Assembly: GCF_042767895.1 (NCBI RefSeq)
Contig: NC_091558.1
Span: 14,562,287-14,594,332, forward strand
DNA: 32,046 bases
DNA from: Penaeus vannamei
Taxonomy: Eukaryota > Arthropoda > Malacostraca > Decapoda > Penaeidae
Direction of reading: 5' to 3'
Positions within the stretch are counted from its first letter, which is position 1; the number at the start of each line of letters is the position of its first letter. Positions 1 to 12,444 of this stretch are shown one piece after another. The translations under genes and the position numbers were made by a program. Under the pieces are notes generated by a model. That model had not been told where the DNA came from and ran no database searches. It was given only the letters and a program-made list of their open reading frames with translations.

Positions 1-355
<355 letters not shown>

Positions 356-541
356 TGAATGATTAAGCCCAATACTAATACCCTTTTCTCTCTCTCTTTC
401 CCCCTTTCGCTCGTCAGGTAAGGAACGGGGGCGGCCAGTGGAGGCGGTGCCGCGGCTGGCGTCGTCCGGGGAAAATTAATAACTGCATTAGCCTGTGACG
501 GGGCTGCTTCCGTCGACCTGTTTACGTGGTGGGTAACTATA
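356..541. other. complex island 1, CpG-rich, no gene seen
   Basis: This is ordinary complex sequence between a pyrimidine and a purine block. It holds a GC-rich core at about 425-470, then an AT-rich stretch (AAAATTAATAACTGCATTA) and TGTTTACGTGG. At 414-423 a pyrimidine-rich run ending in TCGTCAG is followed directly by GTAAGG, so the site resembles both a splice acceptor and a donor. No ATG-started frame of useful length crosses it. It may be a non-coding regulatory fragment, but there is no proof. Confidence 0.4.
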
Positions 542-1222
542 TTATCGCTTGGAGAAAGGGAAAAGAGAGGGGTGGGGAGGAGTGGGAGGAGAGGGAGAGG
601 GAAAAGGGAGGAGAGGGAGAGGGGTAGGGAGAGGGAGAAGGAAAAGGAAAAGAGAGGGGTGGGGAGGAGTGTGAGGAGAGGGAGAGGAAAAGAGAGGGTG
701 GGGAAGAAAGAGGGAAAAACAGGGGGTAGGGAGAGGGAGAGGGAGAAGGAAAAGAGAGGGGTGGGGGGAGGAGTGTGAGGAGAGGGAGAGGAAAGAGAGA
801 GGTGAGGAAAGAGGGAGGACTGTGGGGAGAGGGAGAGGGAAAAGAGGGGTAAGGGAGGAAAGAGGGAGGAATATGGGGAGAGGGAGAGGGAAAAGAAAGC
901 GGTGGGGAGGAAAGAGGGAGAGACGGAAAAGAGAAGTTTGGGGAGGAGTATGAGGAGAGGGAGAGAGGGAAAAGAGAGGGGTGGGGGAGGAGAGAGGGAG
1001 GAGTATGGGGTGAGGAAGAGGGAAAGAGAGGGGTGGGGAGAGGGAGAGGGAAAAGAGGAGGGGTGGGGGAGGAAAGAGGGAGGAGTGTGGGGAGAGGGTG
1101 AAAGGAGAAGGACAGGGAGAAGGGGAGAGGAGAATATAGGGAAAAGGGGAGAGGAAGCTAGAGGGAGGTATAAGAAGAGAGAGAGAGAGAGAATAGAAAA
1201 AAGGGAAAAAGGAGAAACAGAA
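542..1222. repeat. polypurine block, imperfect GGGAGAGGGAAAAGAGAGGGGTGGGG minisatellite-like
   Basis: About 680 bp are almost free of C and T on the plus strand. Variants of GAGGGAGAGGGAAAAGAGAG and GGTGGGGAGGAG recur every 50-80 bp, with degenerate periodicity. Frames such as the 238-codon minus-strand Ser/Pro/Leu frame are by-products of composition. Confidence 0.93.
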
Positions 1223-1382
1223 GAAAATGAGAGAGACGCGGGGACGCCGTTCAGTCACTGCTATCTAACGGCCATTATAATCATTCACTGTTCCCGGGCA
1301 TGAGTTGCTGCCTGGCGATGAGGGCGGAGGGAAAAAGGCTCCGATCTGTCCCTGTCAGCGCCGGCTCCTTCGCTCGCCATAG
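1223..1382. other. complex island 2, no gene seen
   Basis: This is mixed sequence, GC-rich at both ends, with a TCTAACGGCCATTATAATCA core at about 1263-1282. The GCCATTATAA stretch combines a PHO/YY1-like GCCAT core with an AT-rich homeodomain-like site. No usable ORF or RNA gene is visible. Confidence 0.35.
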
Positions 1383-1624
1383 GTGTGGTGTGCGGGCGTG
1401 TGTGTGTGTGTGCGGGCGTGTGTGTGTGTGATTAGTTCGCTGTTTGTTATTGTCTTAGGTTGTCTGTTGAGGGAGGGGGGAGGGGTGTGTGGTTGGGGGG
1501 GATGGGTGTGTGCGTGTGTGTGCGTGCGCGCGTGCGCGTGTGTGTGTGTGTGTGTGTGGGTGGGTTGGTGGGTGGGTGGGTTGGTGGGTGGGTGCGGGGG
1601 ATGGGTGCGTGTGTGTGTGTGTGT
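1383..1624 (+). repeat. (GT)n and GGTGGGT repeats
   Basis: Imperfect (GT)n tracts flank a G-rich stretch at about 1553-1600 made of GGGTGGGTTGGTGGGT units. Those units have four or more G-runs separated by short loops and could form a G-quadruplex on the plus strand. Confidence 0.93.
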
Positions 1625-1854
1625 AGAAAAGGAACTTCGGATGATTAAGAACGAAATAGAACCTTCCTCATAGCGTCTGATTGATTAACTTACTCAGAAA
1701 CTGATCCAATTACACTAATGTTTGCGGGTATTCACCCGTTTTATGGCGCTGGCGCGAAAAAAAGATTATCGTCTGAATGCTGCTGGTGATGTGACGATCA
1801 GTCGAGGGTGAATGATGTGAAAAGGATTCTTTGGTAACATTTGTTGAATGTGTT
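1625..1854. promoter_or_regulatory. complex island 3 with Exd/Hox-like sites (putative CNE)
   Basis: No ORF is seen in this complex island. It holds TGATTGAT at 1678-1685 overlapping TGATTAAC at 1682-1689, ATGATTAAG near 1641, CCAATTACACTAATG near 1706-1720, and TTTTATGG at 1739-1746. TGATNNAT is the known form of an Exd/Pbx-Hox composite site, and TTTTATGG fits posterior (Abd-B/Cdx-like) homeodomains. That these are functional is inference from motif content only. Confidence 0.3.
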
Positions 1855-2273
1855 TTGAAAGAGGGAGAGGGGGGGGAGGGGGAAGGGGAGATGGAGGTGG
1901 GGGTGGAACAGGAAGAAGTAGAAGAAGCGGAAGAAACAGAAAAGAAGAAAAGGGAGAAGAAAAAGAAGTAAAAGAAGAATAAAAGGGAAAAAGAAAATAG
2001 AAGAAAATGAAGGTGAAAAAGAAAAGAAGAAAAGAATGAGAAGGAGGAAGTGATAAAGAAGAGGAAGAAGAGAAGAGAGTAAGAATAAGAATGAGCAGGA
2101 GAAAAAAAGAAAAAAGACACAAGTCAAACAAAAGAACCCGAAAAAAGAAGAGAGAGAGGGTAAAAAGAAAAGAAAGAAGAAGAGGAAGAAGGAAAGGAAA
2201 AGGAATCGGAATAGGACAAGGGGAAGAAGAAGAAGATCAAGAAGAAGAAGAAGAAGAAGAAGAAGAAGAAGCC
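1855..2273. repeat. polypurine block ending in (GAA)n
   Basis: This is almost uninterrupted A/G sequence of about 420 bp with GAAGAAG, AAAGAAAAG and GGGAGG words. A (GAA)n tract closes it at about 2222-2272. Minus-strand Phe/Ser/Leu frames here are compositional artefacts. Confidence 0.93.
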
Positions 2274-2400
2274 TGAAGACCACCTGCCGCGGATGTCCGA
2301 GCGTCGCGCAACATTTGACACCTGAGTTACGTGACGCGCCCGCGACACACGACACGCCCCAATCCGCGGGCGCGACGCCGGTGACACGCGCGCCCGCCAG
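2274..2400. promoter_or_regulatory. short CpG-dense island with E-box and ACGTG motifs
   Basis: This 127-bp island between two purine blocks is very rich in CpG. It carries CACCTG (about 2281) and CACCTGAG (about 2320), which are E-box forms, and TTACGTGACG (about 2328-2337), a CRE/bZIP- or bHLH-like core. There is no ORF of note. It could be part of a promoter or enhancer, but no TATA box, Inr or coding start can be tied to it. Confidence 0.3.
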
Positions 2401-2990
2401 ATGGGAGGGAGGAGGGTGGGAGGGGAGATGGTAGGGAGGGAGGGAGGGAGGGCGAAAGAGTGGGTGGGTGGGTGGGAGGCTGGGAGGGAGGGAGGGAGGG
2501 TGGGAGGGAGGGAGAGTAGGTGGGTGGGAGGGAGGGAGGGATTGGGAAGAAGGTGGGAGGGGAAGGAGTGGTTGGGAGGGAGGGAGGGAGGGGGAAGGAA
2601 TGGGTGGGTGGGATGAAGGGAGGGAGGGGGAAGAAGGAGTGAGGGAGGGAGAGTGGGTGGATGGAAGAGAGGAAGGGAGGGACGGGGGAGTGAGAGAAGG
2701 AAGGAAGGAGGGAGAGGGAAAATGGTTAGAAGAAAAGGAAGGGAAGGAGGGAGCGAAAGATAACATAAAAGACCAAGAAAGGAGGGATGGACTGAGGACG
2801 GAAATTACGTTTGAATGGATGGGGATGGGAGTGAAGAGAGGAATGGACAGAGAATCGGATGAGAGGATAAGACAGAAGAGGAGGGAAGGCAGATAAGATG
2901 AGATAGAATAGAGAGAGGCAAGAAAGATGTGCGGGAAGATGAGGGGAAGAGAAGGATATGAGAGGAATAAGGTAGATATAAGGATATGAA
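2401..2990 (+). repeat. (GGGA)n/(GGGT)n G-rich block
   Basis: Degenerate GGGA and GGGT tetranucleotides dominate 2401-2720, with many GGGAGGGAGGGAGGG runs that satisfy the G-quadruplex pattern. The block then degrades into purine-rich GGAAGGAG and AGATAAGA sequence up to about 2990. Confidence 0.93.
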
Positions 2991-3420
2991 TAGATAATTA
3001 GGATATAAAATGAATAAGGTAGAATTGATAGAGGGAAAATATCGAGGAACTGATCATGTTAATGGCTTCAATAAGCATGATGATACGCAGATAATAATGC
3101 TTAGCGACGGTAGTGCTTTTGAGGATAATGAAAATGTTATCGTCATTAATATTCACGGTAATAATAGTAATAATAATAATCAGCACAAGCATGGTTAACT
3201 CATCATTTTCATCGGCATCTTGATGATGATATTACAAATCAACATCATCTTCACAACCAAGGATAAACTCATTCATTTATTTGTGTTTTTTTACTCATGT
3301 TTGCCATCTGTTTTTTGCGATGAAATTAGTCAGGTTTCCAATTAGGTTACATGTTCTCATTTTTTTGTGTGAGTGTGTTTGTATGATTATGTTTTTAATT
3401 AAAGAGTTCATGACGAGTGT
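2991..3420. other. AT-rich complex island, no confident gene
   Basis: This is mixed AT-rich sequence. An ATG-started frame of 62 codons (3010-3198) exists, but its second half is Asn-rich because it runs into (AAT)n-like sequence at 3160-3185, so I do not call it. Nothing else is recognised. Confidence 0.4.
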
Positions 3421-3963
<543 letters not shown>

Positions 3964-4364
3964 TTGGTATTCTCTTACTCTCTTTGCATATGTATCTATA
4001 TCTGAATGTATGTACGTTTGTATGTTTATGCATTATGCACAAATTTATTCACACCCATTCCTCACTCCGCCCGTGTCATCACCCACATCCACACTCTCAC
4101 CCTCACCCTCACCCTCAGTGCCCTTACCCCAGTCCCACTCTCACCCACACCCTAACAGTCATCCTCGCATACTCTTACCCTCACCCTTGCCCTCACCCAA
4201 ACCTCCCCTTCCCTCTCCCACGCTCCCACAGAGACAACAACGCTACTCCACCATAGCAACTCATCCCCTCCGCCTCCTACCCCCCCTCCTCTCTCCCCCT
4301 CAGAGTCCTAGCAGGAAGGTAATCAGGACGCCCCTCCCCCCTCCCCCCTACCCCCCGTGCAGCT
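3964..4364. repeat. complex stretch then C-rich CACCCT-type repeats
   Basis: 3964-4060 is mixed AT-rich sequence. From about 4076 to 4210 a degenerate CACCCT/CTCACC hexamer array appears (CACTCTCACCCTCACCCTCA), followed by CCCC- and CTCC-rich DNA to 4364. No gene is seen. Confidence 0.75.
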
Positions 4365-4455
4365 ACCCAGCATGCATTGTATTGCGTGGCTCATTGCATT
4401 GATTCTCTTGGGCGGTTAATGGCCAATGTATTCCTTTGCAATGTATCACGAAGGA
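4365..4455. promoter_or_regulatory. complex island with clustered GCATTG/CAATGTAT words (putative CNE)
   Basis: About 90 bp of balanced sequence repeat the words GCATTG, CATTGCATTG, CCAATGTATT and GCAATGTATC in both orientations around GGCGGTTAATGGCC. No ORF is seen. The density of related words is more than I would expect by chance and may reflect octamer/POU- or C/EBP-like sites. Confidence 0.25.
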
Positions 4456-4740
4456 GGGGGGTGAGGGATGAGGAAAATGGGGGGTGGGGGGTAGAGAGGG
4501 GAAGGGAGGGTTAGGGAGGAGAGGTGGGGAGGTGTATTAGGTGATGGAGGGGTGGGGTGGTAGGGGTAGGAGGTGGAGGGGGGCTGGGGTAGTAAGGGAG
4601 GTGTATGAGGTGGTGGAGGGGGTGGGGGGTAGGGTAGGGAAGGTACATGAGGTATGTGGTGGAGGGGTAGGGGTAGGAAAGTGTATGAGGTGGGGGGATG
4701 GGGTGGGGGGTAGGGGGAAGAGAGGGAATTAGATGGGTTT
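4456..4740 (+). repeat. G-rich minisatellite, GTGTATGAGGTGGTGGAGGG-type units
   Basis: Units containing GGTGTATKAGGTGRTGGAGG recur near 4530, 4600, 4643 and 4679 between GGGGTAGGGGTAGG spacers. The block is irregular, G-rich and almost free of C. Confidence 0.85.
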
Positions 4741-5241
4741 TACTGGTGTGGGGAGAGGGAGGGAGGAAGGATGAATGGGAGAGGAGGGATAGAAGAGAAT
4801 GGGCGGAGGGAGAGGGGGAGGGGGAGGGAGAGAAGAGGAAGAGACAATAGAGTTTGAAGGACGTATGCAGAAGGGAGGAGCATAGACTAATAGATGAAAG
4901 GGGAAATAGAATAGGAGAGGGGAGCGGAAGGGGGAGAGAGAGGGAAGGAAGGGGAGGGAGGGAAGAGGAGGGAAGAGGAAGAGGGAGGGAACTGAGAGAG
5001 GGAGGAAAGGGGAGAGGGAGGGGGAAAGGGAAAGGGAAAGGGAGAGAAGGAGGAAAGGGAAAGGGAGAGAAGGGAAAGGGAGAGAAGGAGGAAAGGGAAG
5101 GGAGAGAGAAAAGAAGGAAAGGGGGAGAGAAAGAAGGAAAGGGAAAGGGAGAGAAAGAAGGAAAGGGGGAAGAGAAAGAAGGAAAGGGGGAGAGAAGAAG
5201 GAAAGGGGAAGAAAGAAGGAAAGGGAGAGAAGAAGGAAAGG

Positions 5242-5313
<72 letters not shown>

Positions 5314-5500
5314 GAGAGGGAGAGAGAGAGAGAGAGGAAAGCGAAGAGAGAGGAAAGGGGAGAGAGAGAGCGAAAGACAGAGAGAGACAGAGAGAGAGGG
5401 AGAGAGAGAGAGAGAGGGTAGAAGGGAGAGAGAGAGAGAGAGAAGGAAAGAGAGATAGGGAAAGAGAGAGAGAGAGAGACAGAGAGAGAGGGGTCAAAGG
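4741..5500. repeat. polypurine block with GAAAGGGAGAGAAG units and (GA)n
   Basis: This is about 760 bp of A/G sequence. From about 4985 to 5245 a degenerate 17-22 bp unit (GAAAGGGRGAGARGAAG) repeats many times. A (GA)n tract follows at about 5245-5300, with GGGAGAGAG interruptions to 5500. Both strands give only Arg/Glu/Lys or Ser/Leu/Pro frames. Confidence 0.93.
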
Positions 5501-5695
5501 GAGCAACAGTTATGCTTGATTACTTGTCACCTACACGAGTGCTCTGAACAATCCATCCTGCAGGCACAGCTCCGAGGGAATCTGCAACAATCTGCAACAC
5601 GTCGGGGTTCTTGTTGTGTCGCCGCGAGATCAATGGGCTTCTTGCTCTCTTGCAGGAATGCATAACCGCTCGGGTAGGAGGTGTCGTTGGGGATG
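5501..5695. other. complex island with a canonical acceptor-like site
   Basis: This is balanced sequence between GA and CT blocks. A direct repeat AATCTGCAACA occurs twice around 5579-5600. TTCTTGCTCTCTTGCAG|GAATG at about 5638-5661 is a good match to a 3' splice site, and GGGTAGGAGG lies 20 bp further on. No open frame in this island exceeds its flanks, so an exon cannot be supported. Confidence 0.35.
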
Positions 5696-7260
<1,565 letters not shown>

Positions 7261-7390
7261 GTTTCTCTGTCTCCATTTCCAGGAAATGAGACCTTTACAT
7301 ATCTCAAATAAAAGGAGAGAGAAATGGCAGATGTACATGCAAATATTGGAAGTGGCGAACGCGAAAGGGACTTTCAGTGCCTTCACAATG
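7261..7390. other. complex island after polypyrimidine tract, acceptor-like
   Basis: The pyrimidine block ends in TCTGTCTCCATTTCCAG|GAAATG (about 7266-7288), which is formally an excellent 3' splice site. The next 120 bp are balanced sequence and are open in the plus frame starting ATG at 7288, before running into C-rich DNA at about 7400. The peptide matches nothing I know, and no donor is evident. It might be an exon edge, but chance is more likely given 1 kb of pyrimidine upstream. Confidence 0.2.
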
Positions 7391-7586
7391 CTCTCCCAGT
7401 GGACCCCCTCCCCCTCTGCCCCTCCCCCTCCCCTTCCCTTTACCCTTTTCTCTTTTCCTTTTTCCCGTTCCTCGTCTTTATCCTTCTGTCAGCTTCATCA
7501 CCCTTTTTATCCCCCCCCCCACCCTTACCTCATTCTCTTTCTTTCTTTCACGCTTTTACCGTCTCTCTCTCTTCTCTCTCTCTCAC
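7391..7586 (+). repeat. pyrimidine-rich low-complexity DNA
   Basis: CCCCTCCCCCTCTGCC and TTCCTTTTTC words continue with a C9 run near 7511. No gene is seen. Confidence 0.8.
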
Positions 7587-7887
<301 letters not shown>

Positions 7888-8580
7888 AAGGGGGAGGGGT
7901 TGAAGGAGGAGGATGGAGGGCTGAGGAGAGTCGGGGGGGGGCGGGGGGGGGGGAGTGGAAAGTATGGTAGGATAAAGGCCAAGGGGGAGGGAAGTTGGAG
8001 GGAGGAGGGAGAAGCACGAAGAGGAATTGATACCTTTGGGAAGTTTAGAGGTACGATAGAAGGAGATAAAAGGAGGAAATGGAGAAGAAAAGGAGAAGAG
8101 GAGTGAATAGAGGAAGATAAAGATGGAGATATGAGGAGAAAGGGTTGGTGAAAAAAAAGAGGAAGAAAAGCATAAAAAGTAGAGAAAAGAGTGTGAAAAG
8201 AAGGTCGGAAAGGGAGCGGAATAAAGGATATAGATAGGGAAAGGCATATAAGAAATAAAGATAAACACAACATAGAAAAGGAGAAAGAAAGGGACAGAAA
8301 ATAGAGACGGATAACAAGGAAGATCGCGCGTAGACTGAAAATGGATAGATAAGAAAGAATAAGCGCAAGTCGGAAAAAGAGAGCGAAAAGAGACAGACAG
8401 AAATAATAGAAGAAATAAAGGAAAAATCCGTTAGAGAAGGAAAATAGAAAAGAAAATAGAGAAAGACAAAACTGTAGCAAACCAGGCCTATGAAAAAGGT
8501 CAAATGATCGACCGAAGATACAAAAGGAGAGAGGTCAGAGAAAAGAAAGAAAAGAATGGGAAAAGAAACAAATAAGTAAA
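7888..8580. repeat. purine-rich low-complexity block with G-runs
   Basis: Nearly 700 bp are G/A-rich. A G9-C-G11 run sits at about 7933-7953. The rest is degenerate AGATAAAGA, GGAAGAAAAG and GAAAAAGAGA sequence. Minus-strand Ser/Phe/Leu frames are compositional. Confidence 0.88.
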
Positions 8581-8676
8581 CATAGAGAGAGAGAGAACGA
8601 GACCCAGAGAGAGAGAGAACGAGACCCAGAGAGAGAGAGAACGAGAGCCAGAGAGAGAGAGAACGAGACAGAGAGA

Positions 8677-8710
<34 letters not shown>

Positions 8711-8771
8711 GAGAGAGGGGAAAAGAGAAAAGAGAGAGAGAGAGAGAGAGAGAACGAGAGAGAACGAGACC

Positions 8772-8816
<45 letters not shown>

Positions 8817-8847
8817 GACCCAGAGAGAGAGAGAGAGAGAACGAGAC

Positions 8848-8894
<47 letters not shown>

Positions 8895-8994
8895 GAAGAG
8901 AGAGAGAGAGAGAGAGAGAGAAAAGGGGGGGGAGAGAACGAGACCCAGAGAGAGAGAGAGAGAGAAGAGAAAAGAGGAGAGAGAGAGAGAGAAA

Positions 8995-9025
<31 letters not shown>

Positions 9026-9046
9026 GACCCAGAGAGAGAGAGAGAG
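8581..9046 (+). repeat. 22-bp minisatellite (GA)n-AACGAGACCCA, then (GA)n variants
   Basis: The marker AACGAGA starts at 8596, 8618, 8640 and 8662, an exact 22-bp period. Further copies of AACGAGACCCA occur to about 9030 separated by variable (GA)n and AAGAGAAAAG tracts. The array runs straight into the sequencing gap, so its true length is unknown. Confidence 0.93.
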
Positions 9047-9546
9047 NNNNNNNNNNNNNNNNNNNNNNNNNNNNNNNNNNNNNNNNNNNNNNNNNNNNNN
9101 NNNNNNNNNNNNNNNNNNNNNNNNNNNNNNNNNNNNNNNNNNNNNNNNNNNNNNNNNNNNNNNNNNNNNNNNNNNNNNNNNNNNNNNNNNNNNNNNNNNN
9201 NNNNNNNNNNNNNNNNNNNNNNNNNNNNNNNNNNNNNNNNNNNNNNNNNNNNNNNNNNNNNNNNNNNNNNNNNNNNNNNNNNNNNNNNNNNNNNNNNNNN
9301 NNNNNNNNNNNNNNNNNNNNNNNNNNNNNNNNNNNNNNNNNNNNNNNNNNNNNNNNNNNNNNNNNNNNNNNNNNNNNNNNNNNNNNNNNNNNNNNNNNNN
9401 NNNNNNNNNNNNNNNNNNNNNNNNNNNNNNNNNNNNNNNNNNNNNNNNNNNNNNNNNNNNNNNNNNNNNNNNNNNNNNNNNNNNNNNNNNNNNNNNNNNN
9501 NNNNNNNNNNNNNNNNNNNNNNNNNNNNNNNNNNNNNNNNNNNNNN
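9047..9546. other. assembly gap, 500 N
   Basis: Exactly 500 unknown bases separate two GA-rich flanks. A round 500 is a conventional placeholder, so the real distance is unknown. Any frame drawn across it is meaningless. Confidence 0.99.
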
Positions 9547-9780
<234 letters not shown>

Positions 9781-10504
9781 GCTCTTTCTCCTCCTCCGCC
9801 TCTTTCTTCTTTTCCTTCTTCTTCTTCTACTTCTACTGGTTCTATTTCTCTTTTCTTTTCTTTCCTCCTCATTCTCCTTCTACTCCTGCTCCTCCTCCCG
9901 CCTCCCCCTCCTCCTCTGCACCCTCACCCCTCCCCTCCCTCCCCTCCCTCCCCCTCTCCATCATCCCCCTCCCCTCCCCTCCCCTTCCTCCCCCTCTCCA
10001 TCATCCCCTCCCCTTCCCCTCCTCCTCTTGATCCTTTTCTCATTTTCTCTCACAATTTTTTCCTTCCGGATTTCGTTTCGCCTTCTGATGAGGAACCCAG
10101 ATTGGGCCTCAAAACGTGGCGGTTTACCCTTTCCTCATCGTGTGTCCCATCTTGACCTATTTCTTCCTCCTCTTGTTCTTCTCCCCATCTTTACCCCACG
10201 ATTTCGGTAGCCTTTGCAGCCTCCTTTACCACTCCCTCTTCCACTCTTTCCCCTTCCCTCTCACCATCTCTCTTCGCATCCCTCCCGCTTCCCTCCCCAT
10301 CACCCAACCTCTACGTCCCCATTTCCCTCTCCCTCGTCCCCTTCCCTCTTCCCAACTCACCTCTATCCTTCTTCCTCCTCCCTTTGCCTCTCCCTCCCCA
10401 CCCATCCCCCTCCCTCCCTCCTCCCTCCCTCTCTCTCCTTCCTCCCTCTCTCTCCTTCCTCCCCTCCTCCTCTTCACTCCCCCCCCCGCTTCCCCCTCCC
10501 TCCC
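9781..10504 (+). repeat. pyrimidine-rich block
   Basis: TTCTTCTTCTTCTAC, CCTCCCCTCC and similar words fill this stretch. CCCCTCTCCATCATCCCC occurs at about 9951 and again at 9991. A more mixed part at 10040-10215 shows nothing recognisable, and 10400-10470 repeats CTCTCTCCTTCCTCC. Confidence 0.85.
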
Positions 10505-10690
10505 CCAACACGCCCTCGAGCGCCGCGTACCTGCCTGAGCTTCGTCCGAGCGGCACCGGAAGGCACAGGGCCGCCCTTGGGGTCACTTCGCCGTCCGTTG
10601 CTCCGACTGCTAATGTCCCTGGGTTCGACTGAGTGATTTCCCGGGGGAGATGGATGGAGGAGGGGTCAGGGGGGGATTGAGGGAGAGGGA
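10505..10690. other. GC-rich complex island
   Basis: About 150 bp are balanced and CpG-rich. On the minus strand an ATG at 10751 opens a 146-codon frame through this island, with AG|GTACGC (a donor-like string) near 10530-10537, but its last half is the translated purine repeat. I recognise no domain. The plus strand holds GGGTTCGACT near 10620, which is not a complete tRNA B box. Confidence 0.3.
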
Positions 10691-11570
10691 GGTCGGTCCG
10701 TTCCCACTCCATTCCCGTTGTCTTTCCGTTGTCTTTCCTGGTCCATCCCATTCCCGGTTTTCACCCCTTTTGCGCGTCCTGCGTTTCCTCTCCCTCTTTC
10801 TCTCTTGTTTCTCCCTCTCTCTTTTCCTGGGATTTTCGCTATTGGGGTTTCTCCTTTTTCTCCCCGTTTTATTTCCCTCCCCCTTTTTCTAACCTTTTCC
10901 CTTCTATCCTGTATACCTGTACTGATTCTTAACCTTATTCAATTCTTCCTCATTCCCTCCTTATTTTCTTAAGTGTTTCCCTCCTGCTCACAATCTTCAT
11001 CATTCACTTACGTTCATCTTCCCCTCCTCATTCCCCTTTTCCCTACTTATATTTTTCCCTTCCCATACTCCTCCTCCTCCTCCCCCTCCTCTTCTTCCTC
11101 CTCCTCCACTTTGTTCCCTCTACGTCTGTTTCCTTTTTCTCTTTTACCTCCTTGCGCCTCCACTCTAAAACTCCCTACTTTCCCTCGTGTCTTTACTTTT
11201 ATCCCCCTCCCTTCATTCCATTACCTTTATTTCACACTTCTTCACTTCCCTATACATATTCCCTTCTTCCTATTCCCTTACTTTTGCCCCCCTTTTCACT
11301 ACCCTCCATCTCTTCCCTTCCCCTTCCCCATTCCACCGTCTCTTTCCTTTTCCTTCCCTTCCCCTTGCTTTCCTATAGCCCCTTTTTTCTTTAACCCTTA
11401 TTTCCCCTACCTCCATCCCTCTCCTCCCTCCCCTACCACTATTCCACCGTCTCTTCTCTCCCCCTTGCCCATTCCCTTTCCTTAGCCCCTACCCCTATTC
11501 CACCGTCTCTCTCCTTTCTCTTCCCTTCCCCTTCCCTCTCTTTAACCCTCATTTCCCCTCGCCGCCACTT
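10691..11570 (+). repeat. pyrimidine-rich block with degenerate ATTCCACCGTCTCT repeats
   Basis: T/C-rich low-complexity DNA. ATTCCACCGTCTCT or its first part starts at 11330, 11441 and 11497 (spacings 111 and 56). TTTAACCCTYATTTCCCCT occurs near 11390 and 11541. This suggests an eroded minisatellite of about 56 bp. Confidence 0.85.
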
Positions 11571-11935
11571 AGCGCGCCCACCGGCACTCCAGCCGAGGGA
11601 GAAATAATATAATTAGGCTTAATATGTCTTCAAAATCGTGTTCATTACTTTCCGCAGCTGTTGAACACATTTTCGGGGAAAAAATATATAAATACGAAAA
11701 AGTTCAGCAAGAGTTTTTTGTTTTGTTTTTATACGCAGCTATGAAAAGCATTTTAATTATGATATAATAAAAATATGACGCGATATAATTATACTAGTCA
11801 CATTCCCTGCATTTTTCTCCTCGTCTAAATATTTGCAAAAGCCCTCTGCGTCGAGCGGGGCAAGGCGCAGTTGCAAAATTCGGACGCATATTGCACATAT
11901 ACGGTCGGCAGGAAGTATGAGGCGAGTGCTCAGAG
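11571..11935. promoter_or_regulatory. AT-rich complex island with homeodomain/POU-like words (putative CNE)
   Basis: AATATAATTAGGCTTAATATG, AGCATTTTAATTATGATATA, AATATTTGCAAAAG, CAGTTGCAAAATTC and CGCATATTGCACATA lie within about 300 bp of otherwise ordinary sequence. The minus strand has a short frame over 11794-12015 that ends in the GAT repeat and has no recognisable domain. Regulatory function is inferred only from motif clustering. Confidence 0.3.
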
Positions 11936-12260
11936 ATGGTGGTGATGGTGGTGGTGGAGGTGATGATGGTGATGATGGTGGTGGTGAGGATGGGAATGAC
12001 GGTGATGACTGGCATTCTGGCAACGATATCCTGGACAATGATGGTGAGACCCGTAGCTTTAGAAGAGGTGGTTAAAACGGTGGTGGTGATGATGATGATG
12101 ATAAGGGGGAGGAGGATTATGGTAACGATAACAACAACGATGATGATAAAGATGATAATGATAATGATGATAAGGAGGAGGATTATGATAATGATAATAC
12201 CAACAGCAAGATGATGATAATGATGATGATAATAATAACGACAATGATAACGACAAATAT
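11936..12260 (+). repeat. (GGTGAT)n / (GATGAT)n / (GATAAT)n trinucleotide-based repeats
   Basis: Degenerate GRT trinucleotides start as GGTGATGGTGGTGG and pass through GATGATGATGATAAGG into GATAATGATAATGATG, with a more complex insert at 11995-12070. Frames read as Asp/Gly, Met/Ile/Val or Ser/Pro depending on phase. Confidence 0.9.
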
Positions 12261-12311
12261 TACAATAGACAGTTGCCTATAACGACGGCAACTAAAACAA
12301 CGATAGCGGCG

Positions 12312-12444
12312 ATGCTATACCAATGCTCGAAGGCGGCACTCCAGCAGAACCGCGATGAACCACCGAGAGAACGGCACCGCTCGGAGTGTGTACCCGGCGC
12401 GACGGCTAAAGGTAAACCGGATAAGATAAACAATAAACACACAG
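12312..12444 (+). CDS. possible short first exon with strong splice donor (unrecognised)
   Basis: An ATG at 12312, with G at -3, opens a frame that stays open for 133 nt up to ACACAG|GTAAGAG at 12441-12451, a near-perfect eukaryotic 5' splice site. The frame would end 28 nt later in a stop if unspliced. The encoded 44 residues are balanced in composition, polar and basic, and unlike the dipeptide repeats around them. They show no signal peptide, membrane segment or domain that I recognise. No acceptor can be paired with the donor. One ATG, one donor and a short frame can easily arise by chance in 32 kb, so this is a weak candidate that only transcript data could raise. Confidence 0.1.

Noticed and set aside
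3010..3198. 62-codon ATG ORF
   Set aside because: Asn-rich end derives from AAT repeat, with no domain; this length is expected by chance.
8581..8680. Regularly spaced repeats resembling a CRISPR array
   Set aside because: The spacing sequence is itself repeat (GA)n with no unique spacers, and the window is eukaryotic. The same applies to the 16-, 20-, 30- and 65-bp arrays.
10615..10635. GGGTTCGACT as a tRNA B box
   Set aside because: It lacks the CC end of the B box, an A box upstream and a cloverleaf.
10311..10751. Minus-strand ATG-started 146-codon frame with a donor-like site
   Set aside because: About half is translated purine repeat (Gly/Glu/Arg). The 60 balanced residues match no family, and there is no matching acceptor.
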